A stretch of 64,000 nt of DNA from Magnolia sinica. Lineage: Eukaryota; Streptophyta; Magnoliopsida; Magnoliales; Magnoliaceae. Of this stretch, positions 23,760 to 35,700 are shown piece after piece. Both the position numbers and the translations under genes were made by a program. Every line of letters starts with the position of its first letter. Position 1 is the first letter of the stretch. The stretch covers positions 73,714,177 to 73,778,176 of the forward strand of contig NC_080582.1 of the NCBI RefSeq assembly GCF_029962835.1. Direction: 5' to 3'. Under the pieces are notes generated by a model. It was not told the DNA's origin and made no database searches. It saw only the letters and a program-made list of their open reading frames with translations.

Positions 23760-24230
23760 TTTACCCCAAGAATAAAGTTAGCTTCACCGAGGTCTTTCAT
23801 CTCAAAGTTCGAGAATATCCATCTTTAGTCAATATCAACAATTGCATGTCATTACTAGCTAATAGGATATTGTCTATATATAGAGATAGTATCAAAAAAG
23901 ATCTTCCAGACCATTTCATGTATACACAATGATCTTCTTCACTCATCGTGAATCCAAAAGTGGTGATGGCCAAGTGGGACCTCATGTACCACTGTCTTGA
24001 AGATTGCTTCAACCTATAGATAGATTTCAACAACTTGCAGACTTTCTTTGGATGTTTTTTGTCCACATAACCCATGGGTTGTTGCATGTATATTTCTTCA
24101 TCCAAGTCACCATTTAAAAATGTGGTCTTTACATCCATCTGATATAACTCTAAGTTTAAACTTGCGACAATGAACAAAATCATGCGGATTGAGGAGAACT
24201 TTGCAACATGTGAAAATGTCTTATCGTAAT
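23760..24230 (-). pseudogene. Copia reverse transcriptase remnant
   Basis: The conserved copia blocks QMDVKTTFLNGDLDEEIYM and KSIYRLKQSSRQW are present. The catalytic box reads YIDN where YVDD is expected, a GAT to AAT change in a CpG context that is consistent with methylation-driven decay. Frame breaks lie on both sides. Confidence 0.88.
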
Positions 24231-24474
24231 CAATGCCTTCTTTTGTGTAAAACCTTTAGCAACTAATCATGCTTTATACTTATCCACTATACCATCTGCC
24301 TTTCTTTTGATCTTTAGTATCCATTTATTGTCTATCGCTTTGCGATTGAAAGGCAGATCAACAAGTTCTCAGACTTGATTTTTTTCCATGGAAGCGATCG
24401 GGTATTTCAAAAAGTTCTATTGGAACATTTTGCTACATTCGGCTGGGGTATCTATCTTCAATAAAGGTCACATC

Positions 24475-25295
24475 CTAGGATTCTATCTCAATCCATCGTC
24501 CATGATTCTCATAAACTAGAACGTATCCCTTTGGATACATAGGGTACTTTATGAACACGCATTCAATAGTTTTACTATCAAGTTTACCTTTATGTAGAGT
24601 AAGTAGCAAAACATATCCCAAAGATCCCCAAGGGCGTAGGTTGGCTAGAGAAGGAATCTTCCCAGACCACATCTCATATGGGGTTTTAGGAATGGATTTG
24701 GATGAGACTCTATTAAGGACATATACGGCTATTAACAGTGCATCTCTCCAGAATATGGTAGAGAGATTGACTTATGCCATTATCGATCTAACCATGTCCA
24801 ATAGTGTCATATTACTTCTCTCTGCAACACCATTTTGTTGTGGAGTGTATGCCATTGTGTACTGCCGAACAATTCCAACATTTTCACAATATGATTTAAA
24901 CGTTGCAGATGTATACTCACCACCTCTATCAGATCGAAGGATTTTAATCTTTTTCTTAAGCTGATTTTTCACCTCAGCTTTATATTTAAGAAAACAATCA
25001 AAAGCCTTAGATTTGTGTGAGATGATATACACATATCCATAGCCGAGTAATCGTCAATGAAAGTGACAAATTATTGACATCTGTTTCTGGCATGTACATT
25101 AAAGGGTTTACAGATATCTGAATGGATTATCTCTAGTGTGCCCTTGGACCTAGCCGCTTTAGGAAATAGTTTCTTTGAAGTCTTCCCGGACACACAATGT
25201 TCACAAAATAACAAATCAACTTTAGATAAGGAGTCTAACAGACTAGAACGTACTAGTCTTGTCATACGATCCTTTCCGATGTGACCTAACCTCAC
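24475..25295 (-). pseudogene. Copia integrase remnant
   Basis: The HHCC zinc region (RLGHIGKDRM...CEHCVSGK) is followed by the catalytic core. First aspartate HSDICKPF, second aspartate in RSDRGGEYTS and the glutamate in QQNGVAERSN are all retained. A frame break lies around 25040-25070, so no full-length protein is possible. Confidence 0.88.
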
Positions 25296-25699
25296 GTGCC
25301 ATTTTTGAGATTAAGATACTACAGTTTCATTGGACATAGTAGATAAAGCAAGATGGGCATTATCACAATCTACGTCCATAATAAATAAATCTGAAATTAA
25401 ATTTTTCCATACAAAGATGAGGTTATTCAGTCTCAAAGAAATTCTTGTCCCAAAAAATCAAATATCAAAACCATCAAATAATAACCTAGAAACAGAAATT
25501 AAATTCTGCCGCATCCCCGGTGTATAAAAAGTATCACGGAGGAGTATTGTTCACTCTATGCCTGTACGGAGATGGGAAACACTAATCCCTAGTACGTCTT
25601 CGACAGCATTGTTTCCCATATACACCTTATAACTTCCTTTGGCTACAGGCCAGAATTTCTCGAATCATCGACGACTCCATGTCACGTGCTTTGTTGCGC

Positions 25700-26503
25700 T
25701 GTCTTTTTATGGGCACACTGCCGAGCATAATAGCCAAAATTTTTACAGACCAAGCAGACTAAATTTATCTTTTTCTACTTCTTCTTTCCATTTCCCTTCT
25801 TGAGATTTGGAGGGGGTGTCGTGGTCTTCTGTTCTTGGTTATTCTTTTTCATCTTCTTGCAAGCTTTGAACCGTTTCTTGTTAGCTTTTCGCTTATAGAT
25901 CTCTGCTACAAAGGTATTGGCCGAACCTGACTGAATTGCATTCATTTCAACCTCACGTACCAAGTGGCCACAAAAGTCTCTGAACGTAGTGATAGAATCA
26001 GTATGGTTTAGAATTCTTTTGATTTGAGCCCAAGATTCAGGCAAGTAACGGTGCATGGTTATAATCTTTTGATTTTTAGTCAATTTACACCCAACATTCC
26101 TAAGGGCCCCTATCATTTACGAATATAATCTTTAATGGGGCAGTCAACTGGCATCCTATACTTTTGAAATTCTAATTCCATTGTCCGAACTCTCGCATCT
26201 GACTTATGTGCATAGGCATTTGTCAGTGCTTTCCAGATTTCCTTAGCGATTCCATACACTTCATACATAGGTATAGGCTGAACGATTCTGTTTTCGCCAC
26301 TTATTGTAGCAAGTCATCGCAACCCTATGTTTTTGTAAATTTCTATTTTCAGACAATATGGGTTCATCTTGAACTTCATCGAGTGTATGCGATATGTCGT
26401 CCTTGTCCAAAAGACATCGTACCGTGCGGGACCAGTCTTCGTAGTTGTTACTGCCGAAATGTTGTCCTTTCAGCTGTTCAGCGATTAATGCTTTGGTGGC
26501 CAT
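25700..26503 (-). pseudogene. Copia gag remnant with altered zinc knuckle
   Basis: Starts near 26503 with FGSNNYEDWSRTVRCLL-type gag sequence. Stops follow near 26260, and the body continues at 26116-25775. The knuckle just after reads CX2CX4YX4C, with Tyr replacing the zinc-binding His. Confidence 0.8.
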
Positions 26504-29045
26504 CTATACATTGCATAAGTATCACTACTTAGCTATGATCTAAGGTATTGACACTAATCATCTCTACATTGCATAAGTATCTCTATATTACATCTTAACG
26601 AGATCTGAAAGTCCACATACCTGAATAGGCGGTGTAGAACAATCAAGTTCTATTTTAAAGATGGAATTGATGCTTTTATAAAATTACAATTGTATAACGT
26701 GCAACCTTCCATTATTTAGTTGCATGCATCATTTAGTGGAGGAGAATAAACTCTCACTCAGGTTATGCACAACCTTTATTTATAGGGAGTATCTAAGCAC
26801 TAAGTTTTTCTATATTTTTCAATGAAAAATAAGGAGGGCTTAGATCTAATCACATCAAGCTTAATAATATCACACATATATAAACATTATCATCAGAAAA
26901 AAAAAATAATGAAGTGCATATCCATAAAGAGAGTTCTATCATCACCAGTGATCATGACCATTAGAGATGGATCCGATCATTACCGTTAATGATCATTGTT
27001 GATGATGGATCCTTTCATCAACATTGATTATCATTTCGATCACTAATGATCTCTAGATCACTAATTCTCAAAGCAGATTCTATCTACACCATCCATCCAT
27101 TTTACTAGCTCATTGTAGGCATGAGCCCAAGATTGAAGCATATCAAAAAATTGAGTGGACCATACTAGAAAAATTATGAAGTATCATAATTAATACGCAT
27201 CAACTCAAAATATTACACGTGGTACAGATGGGCTCATCATCGGATATAGTAATGATAGCAACAACGATGATTATAGGCCCGTTGATCAATCATGTTTGGG
27301 CCATGACTTGAGACCCATGATTAATCGCTAGTTATCTTGGGCTTGTGTTTTGACCCAACAAGAAATACATCCGGGCCTAAGATATTTTGATGGTGGGCAG
27401 GCTAGATGGGCCCATTTCCTTAGTTCAGGGACTGGGGTGGACTTGGATTCGGGTCTATATGTCATGGGCTACACTGGAAAAATTGGGCCTGGCCTTGGTC
27501 CATTATCTATAATGGGTTATCCTTCATTCAATATTGGCCACTCATCCTTCAAAAACAGATCCGTAGAAGTCATCGCATCCTTCTACGACTCACTCAATCA
27601 ATGATGCAACAATCTAAGGTATGCAACGTTCTAGCCATTCAATGAATGGTCTTGGATCCATCGCATCATATAAGGTATGCAACATTCTAGCCTTTCCATT
27701 AATGGCCTTCTAATTGATTGTTATAAAAAGAGAATGCAGCCCCGATTCACATTAATCAAAAAATTGTCCAATGATTGAAAGGTTAAGATCCTCCCAAATC
27801 CAAAAGATTTTTCTCTAATCTATCAACACTCACATGCGTGTGGGAAACACTATTAAGCCACATACAGTCACATATCTTAATATGGGACAGGTGTATCGAT
27901 GTTATTTTTGAATCAAGTGGGCAACATCGTTTAAGTTCACCTGACCTCAATATCAGCACTTTTTATATATCAGGTGGGTCCCAGAGTAACATTAAAAAAA
28001 TGAACATTATGATTGGACTTGTATGTCTTCAACTGCTTATTACATTTACCCCACACATTGCCACAATTACATGTGTACGGTATGTAATAAAACTAATCAT
28101 ATGGTCATCTCAATACACCTGTCCTATACCAAAAAATCAGTATGGCCCGCTCATCCAGCGAGTTACATTTGTGTTGATGAGCGGATCTTCCGCTTAGGAA
28201 CATTTACTGCGTGGGCTATAAATTTATATAGAGTCCTTATGCAGTTATACATCTATATAGAGTCCTGGCATGTATTTACTGTATGGAACATGTACTGCGT
28301 GGGCTATACATCTATATAGAGTCTTTAGGCAGCTATACATCTATGTAGAGTCTTGGCAAATATGTTTGATCTAGACGGTTCATCACATGGGCCCACTTGT
28401 ACAAATCTGAAAACCTGAGCAGTATCCCAATCCCAAGGTCCATATATAACATAAGCATACAGCCAACGCGTGTGGCTGATGAGCCCATGTGCATATTAGC
28501 CAACACGTGTGTACATCAGCCAACACGTGTAAACATGGGTCTGATGTGTAAACACGTGTAAACATGGGTCTGATGTGTACACATGCATATCAGCCAACAC
28601 GTGATAGATGCTATATAAGTCAATTCAAGTATGGTGAGATACTTCACCAGCAACTTATGTATACGTGGTGTAGTTCAATACAAAGACTATTACTGTATAT
28701 TTGGTGAGATGTACACGCATGTATTTCAATACAGCAACTTATGTACACCATCTTATTGATTTATGGAATAGTCCACATGTTGTACCCCATGCATGTACAT
28801 AAGGTGTATAGAATCATAAAGGTCTACATGATCACCTTGGTCCATCATAATTGGATTTACTTGTACATGGCATACGTGTATACAAAATCCAAATCTAATC
28901 CACCATACACATGACTTTTCATGTATGAAATCAAGATTATTCTAATTGGCAGGCCATGCATTCCAATCCAAAAAGAGAAGATGGGCCACTTACCTTTTTA
29001 GATGAAAATAATCAGAGATCCGCCGTTGAATACTCTGATACTACC
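26504..29045. other. Long copia leader with internal repeats
   Basis: No gag frame extends here. Direct repeats of GCGTGGGCTATA...TATATAGAGTC occur near 28210-28345. CAGCCAACACGTGT / AAACATGGGTCTGATGTGT words repeat near 28460-28610. It is probably a leader enlarged by inserted sequence. Confidence 0.5.
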
Positions 29046-29520
29046 ATAGGGAAGCACGGAAGGTGAGCCCTCAAGATCTGACGGTCTACACAAGTTTTGG
29101 AACCCTCACAAAGTAGAAAATTGATACTCCAATGGCCCGCCTATCTACTACTGGAGCAGATTGATCTGTTCACACCTCTGATCCTACGGTATAAGTGGCC
29201 CCGGATTGCGATCTATGGATTAGATCATCTCAAGGTCAAGGTAAAATGGACAGACTATTGTGCACCTTATATCTCTCTCCGTATACTCTCGGTATTACAT
29301 ATCATATATCTTACGAGAGAGTCATCCTTTATATAGGAAGGAATGAGAGTTTGGTTGAGATTGGATAACACCATATCATCCGATCACATCCTTATATTCC
29401 ATCAAAAATCAAATTCATATTTAAATTTAAAATTTAATTGAAAGGAAGAGGCCAGAAAAAACATAGGATGTACCTACTAGTGATTGCTCACCAATGGGCC
29501 CCACTAGCCTAGGTCTAACA
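29046..29520 (-). repeat. Copia 5' LTR
   Basis: Colinear with 19655-20134 throughout. The innermost few bases next to the primer site are altered. A TATA box lies at 29328-29335. Confidence 0.92.
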
Positions 29521-29525
29521 AATTT

Positions 29526-32500
29526 AATTTTCAAAGTAAATTTTTATAAGTGTTTCTTTTATGCTTGTAGTTTTCTTTAAAAATATTTAGTTCAAATCTA
29601 GTTTAAAGTTATTTTTTGCATAATTATACTATTACCTCTTCTTAATTTATTTTCTTATTTAAATTATTTATAATGGTTATTGTAACAATTTTAAGTGTTG
29701 TTCTTGGTATTTCCATAATAATATTGGGATTGTTTTATATTTGCATACAATATTTTTGAAAATAAATTAAAATATATTTTATAATAATAAATTTATTGAT
29801 AATATTACTAATAGATTTCTTTACAAGAATAATTTCGAAAGTAAATATGATTTTTAAATAAATAAAGTTAGGTGGAACATAAAGTTATTACAGATCCCTA
29901 AATAAAGTTAGGTTGAACATAGAGTTGTCATCTTTTATAGTTGTTCAAAGTTATTTGGGTATTAAATCATCATTTAAAATTATTTATTAATCTTTATTGA
30001 AGATTCTCTCTGAAATGGTATTTAGGGTGGATATTCCAAATTTATATAGCCAACCGACGTTAAACACGAACGATCGGTCGTAATGGAAACTACATGAAAT
30101 GCCTTACACCTAATATCAATTCGCCTAGGGTCCTTCGTATTTGATCGCATCAGTCTAATGCAGGACTCGATCATTCTTATGCTTAGTAATTATATAATAT
30201 TCAATAGAATTTGAGATATCATTATTAACATTTAAGTTTACTCATAACCATTAATGTGTTATGATCCTACATAGACTCATAAGCCTAATATAGTGATATG
30301 AGACATCATATTCGAGCTGTCGGACAATGCTGGGGTGACGATTCTCCTCATAGTGATCAGTGGGCATTAATAAATGTAATAGATTATTATTTGAACGGCC
30401 TCCATCAAAACCCAACCAATGGTTATGTTTCAGCGTATCGTTTGAACGACTCAGATATGAATGGAATTGGGTGACAAGTTATTTTCTTTGTATCGATTTA
30501 GTTTTAATCGACAATCCTCCATGTTTGAAATGATTATTCATACTCAGTATTTGAGTGATGATCCTTAATGTTTTGATTTACATACTATGAAGCATCATGT
30601 CATATTTTTGGAATAATTAATTTATAAAATATAACAGCTAATACCCTAATTTAGATTAATGAACATTGATAAAGAGCCATTACGTGTCACGACAAGCCAC
30701 ATGATCTGGTTAATGACTCGTGATATAATGACGGTATCTTAGCTTCACCAACATATTGTATGAACATGTATTAATAATCTCTTTGTTAATCATCCATATC
30801 CTGAGTTAAGTTAGGTATTTGCGAAGTGTTGGAGTCACTTGTTGAGAGAATGTTGGAATTCTGCGAGGTGTTAAAGTCGTTTGTTGAAAATGTTATATTG
30901 TGAGGATCATGTATCAATTCATCATAGCATTAATGCACTTAACAACTAGATTAAAAAAAACTATTTATTTTGTTATACTATCATTACCTACGCTTGATTA
31001 TGTTGATAACATGTGTAACTTGCTTACTACCTGTACATTAAAGATAACATGATTAAGAGTATTACATGTAGAAACATGTATTTATCATGAAACTGCTTAT
31101 CACTAAAATATTTCGAGTAAAATTTTGGAAATATTTCTTCACTATGTTGATGTTTGACACCTTCTATTTAACATATGTATATTACTCAAGAATGAGACTA
31201 GTTGGTGGTGCACTCGAGGTGCCCTAATAGATCTCTATCTTCTTCCCGACTAGTAGTTGTATTTTATATTTATGTTGCATTTATTGTTATTTGTATAATT
31301 CTCATCTGAGTAGTCATCATGCTTGAAATTGTATCTTTTCATACTAGCCATATATTTTGAGTTTTGTTATCTCTACTGAATGAATATAAACGTAAATGAG
31401 AACACACATGCATTTAGAATATAATTTTTGTACAAATAGTTGTCTTCATTCCATTTTTTTTGAACCACCAATAGGTCAAATTTTCATAGGCACAATTTTT
31501 TCTAAAATTGTTGAAACTCAAACAATGAAAATGAAAAAATGTAAATATAACGAAACATAATTAATGGAACTCTACCCTTATACGGGAGATCTGGGAAGTG
31601 ACAATTATACAACCAATGAAAATTTTGATTTGCTACTGGGTCGAAATGTTTAGATGATTATTATTTTTAAGATATCGATGTGCTGATCGATGCACAAATT
31701 ATCGATGCGCTATCTCCCAAGATACAATACCCTAACAAATGGATGTATGCAATGTATATGGACTCTTTAAATCTCTACACTAACACAATAACAATACTAC
31801 TTTTATGCTCAAAAGAAGGGAAAAAAAACTAAATGTTTACAAAGAAGCAAAGTAAGAGAGGAGATAAAATACCTGAGAGGGTATTTTTGATTTTCTCTAA
31901 TTCAAAATCCTAATATTATGTCCCTTTTATAAAATAAGAGGTTAGGTTCGTATACTCGTTAAGAGAAAACCATCACGTATATTGAGAAATACCCATGAGC
32001 TAAGAAGCATGTTTTATACGATGAAAATAACATTATTAAGTGAGCTACATCCAACGATCACAATACAAACAAATAATAAATAAATAAATAATTTATAAAT
32101 TTAGATAAAGCTAAACTCATCAATACAACTCAAATAGCCAGATACAAACCAATTTCAGCACAAAGACAATGAACTAATTTTCTTAATCAATTTTTTCCAC
32201 CTGGCTAAGTTCATGGACAAATGTGTATAATCAGAGCTTCATAAAAATTTATAAAAAGCAAATGCTTATAAACCAATTTCCAACACTTTATTCCATCCAA
32301 CATAATATAAAATTTTCACAAAGTTTTTTCTTTTCTTTTCATTTCTTTGTATTTTTAAAATACATTTAACAGTTACTGCACCATATCTCATTTACGATAC
32401 CAACCGGAAGATAGACAATTCCGGTCAAAGGACAATCTCTGCAAGAGGCAAAAACAGGTAAACGGACACATGAATGAGCTTACATGGAAGGATTGAGTAG

Positions 32501-32747
32501 GAACACACGTACAGACCCGGTGGATTAAAAGAAAATTATATTAGCTAATGCACAAAATAAAAAAACAACTAATTGTGCTTGGAATGCTAATCCATAAAAT
32601 CATAGCATCATTCAAATGTTGTTTGCAACCCCACTACTAGCACCGGATTAAATGGCCACATGATCATGAATCCATCTTATTCTAATTTTCTTCTCGAGTA
32701 TATGCATAATGGGAATGGGCCACTGCAGCAGCAAGCGGGCCCCACCA
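29526..32747. other. AT-rich region downstream of CCR, no gene seen
   Basis: The first 300 or so bases may continue the pararetroviral leader cut by the copia insertion, since composition and the AATTT duplication agree. Beyond that there is AT-rich sequence with no recognised exon, terminal repeat or RNA gene. Confidence 0.4.
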
Positions 32748-35700
32748 TCAGGTGAGGGGTTGAGGGACGGAGAGGTGGCCCTTATCCTGCAGGCTTTTGA
32801 CGGTATCATAGAGGCATTGCTTGACGGGAGTGAACTGAAGGCCCAGATCTTTGAGCCGTTGGTTCGAAAATTTGTAGGGCTTTTTCCTAGGGTTCACCTC
32901 ATCGGAGCACCTGCACCACGTAAATGCATTCATTAAATGAATAGCCAAGGAATATTTCACTGATGTGGTTTGTGATACTAGTGTGGCCCATCAGACGATG
33001 TGTCTGGTGAAATTTGGGCCATCTATCAGGTGGGCCATGCAGTGAGCATGCCCTGGCGCAATAGCGATGGCCCAGACCTGGCCTGGAAAAAAATCAATTT
33101 TTCGAATAAGCCCAGCTCGAGTAGTTCAAAATAGGGGCACGTCAGCTTATCTGATGGGCATGAATATGATTGGATTCAATCATTGAAATTACCATGAACG
33201 TCAGACATACATCTGATCTATTCAAATTGGACGGTTGATAAAATTAACGGTGATCCATGCCCCTTATGTGGTTGGCCCCACTTGCTCAGGGCTATAGTAT
33301 CAAATTGCAAGCATTTGATGATCCCATCAATCCAATTTGTGGGTCTTAACAATTTCAAATCACCCAGTTGTTGGTAGTGAATCTAACGGTTACGATCATC
33401 TGATCAGTAACAATTTGCTACTGCTAACGATCATGGACCCCACTGCCATGCGCATAGTACTCGTTGGAGCTCACAAAAATGAGCACCAGTGCAGAAATAG
33501 ATAGAGCAGGTGGGGCCCTCTCACTCCCATCATAACCTCGTGAAGATTCGACCCAGTCAAAAAAAAAAAAAAACCATTCTGACACTGTTATTTTCCCTGG
33601 TTTGTTAGACAACAACGCAAGACTAGTGTGTGGAGTGCATGCGTGGCAGAAATAAAACGGGGCCAGCTTCGGTGGATCCCTGACTGTGGAGCCCACCTTG
33701 ATGTACGTTCCTTACATCAAGGCCGTCCATCTGTTTTGATGGCTTATTTGAGTGAATTATTCCAAAATTGAATAAGATACAAGTCTCAGGTGGACCACAC
33801 CATAGGAAACAGTAGTTATTGATCATTAAAAACTTTTTGTGGGACACAAAAGTGTTGGATCAAGATCATATTTGAACCTCAAGGTAAACCAATCAAATCG
33901 CAGGACCTGCTGCAGACATGTCAAAAGCACGTACTTAAAAACAAGGATTCTAACCCCGGCTTAAAGAACATCTGTTTGTAGAGCATGTAGAGTGTTTTCA
34001 TTTCAACGGTTCATTAGATGTCTGTCGATCTTCTAATTGGGACATCAGTGTAGTCTAATTTTATTTTTTTCTGGTCCAAGATTTGAATGGATTGATTTCA
34101 ATTGAATAGATCCCACGTGGACAACTTCTAAATGCATGCATATGAACTTTCATACTCTGCCAGAATATCAAAGGTTTTCTCGATAAGTAAGCAAGTTGTA
34201 GGGGTTATAACGAGTCAAAGCCCACAAGCTTGGACTCGAGAGTCTTCGATTTCCGATTCCTCGTCACTAATCTATACGACCAACTTCGTTTTCTACCATT
34301 TCTTAAGCGGTGGTGAATCATCCTCTACACACGTAGCAAACAATTACCTCAATCCGGACCGTCCAATCATCACCACCATGGACTGAACCTACATAAGTTA
34401 AAGACCACTCTTATCGGATGATCTTGACCCTATCTATCACAAAGAAGGTTAACTCAGTGGTGAACGTCTGACTTCCAACACCGGTCGGTCAAGATCGTCC
34501 TATGTGATTTTCGGGACACGGCCCATCTAGTGGGGCCAGAACTAGGACATTCCAAGTCAAGCCATTTATTTAGCAATTGTACAAAAGCCAAATGATAGCA
34601 CGCTTTGAAAAGAAGAAAAGAAAATAAAAAACAATGAAAACCGGGGTTGGCGGGGCCGACTGGGGTTGGTAATCTATAGCCAATGGTTTGAAGGGTTTTC
34701 AGCGTGGGAGGGAAAGGGATTGCGAAAGCGATGTATTGGTTGGTGAGGGGCTAATAGGGGGAGTGTCGTGGTTGGTACACCTACTCTGCCACTTTGAATT
34801 TCTTGCACAACGCACACGAACGGGGAGAGAAGAGTCTTTGCATATTCACGTCACGATACGACACGCCCCAATCAAACAAGACTCCACTCAAAACTGGTGG
34901 GCCCCAACCTTCGATGCGCACTTCGAAAACACAAACAAGGCCGGGTAGCTGATGTGTCAAAGCTCAATGGGCCCCACCAATTTTTAACTCAGGACACGTT
35001 TTCAAGATCTAAATCGTTCATCGGGATTCTGATTCTGATATCAGAAAATCAGGTGGTCTGTCTCTATCTCACTGGTTGGGCAACGCACGTGGCTCAAATG
35101 TGGTCTGTTGAACGATATCCTGTATCTGATAGCCGTCCATTTTTCTTCTTCAAGCGCCGCCATCCTACGACCAGGCCTTTAAAAAGAAAAGAGAAAAGAA
35201 ACGCACCCGACACACGGGATTTCACTACCTATGGTGTCGAACCCAGGACCTCGTGTTGAAACTCCTCGAGTCTGCCCACTATTTCTTGGGCAGAGCAACA
35301 TACATTGAAAGACCAGAGAGCGCACACGTGCTGTTTTAACACGTGTGAGCAGCGAATGGAAGTATGTAGGTCGGTCTTGGCTTTTTGGATAAAATATTGA
35401 ACACCCACTTTTGAAGCACGCGCAAATGAATGGCTTCCTATTCTTAATATTTCAAGGAAAAAAATCATATATGCAATGCGCGAAACAAAGCACTCAGCCT
35501 CCTTCCTATTGGTTCCGTACAGTTGGGCTGTCCTGAGTAACAAGACATCAGATTTCCATTGCTCAGTGGTCTATCTAATGCGCTATGCGTCATCGTAATC
35601 GTCATTCTCTACGCCATATCTCAGCCAATTGAGGTCGGCCCGCTGTATCAATCGTCATGGCTTCATTTGAACGCGGATTAGTTACTTGACTTGTTCAGTA

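Larger units (their letters stand above)
19655..29520 (-). mobile_element. Ty1/copia retrotransposon with both LTRs
   Basis: Two LTRs bound the element, and a perfect 5-bp duplication AATTT flanks it (19650-19654 and 29521-29525). Coding runs on the minus strand in copia order: gag, protease/zinc knuckle, integrase, RT, RNase H. A polypurine tract (minus strand AGTGGGAGA, 20135-20143) abuts the left LTR. A tRNA-Met-type primer site, disturbed by a small insertion, adjoins the right LTR near 29029-29043. The LTRs differ at roughly 40 of 475 positions by eye, so the insertion is old. All ORFs are broken. The region between the right LTR and gag is unusually long at about 2.5 kb. Confidence 0.93.
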
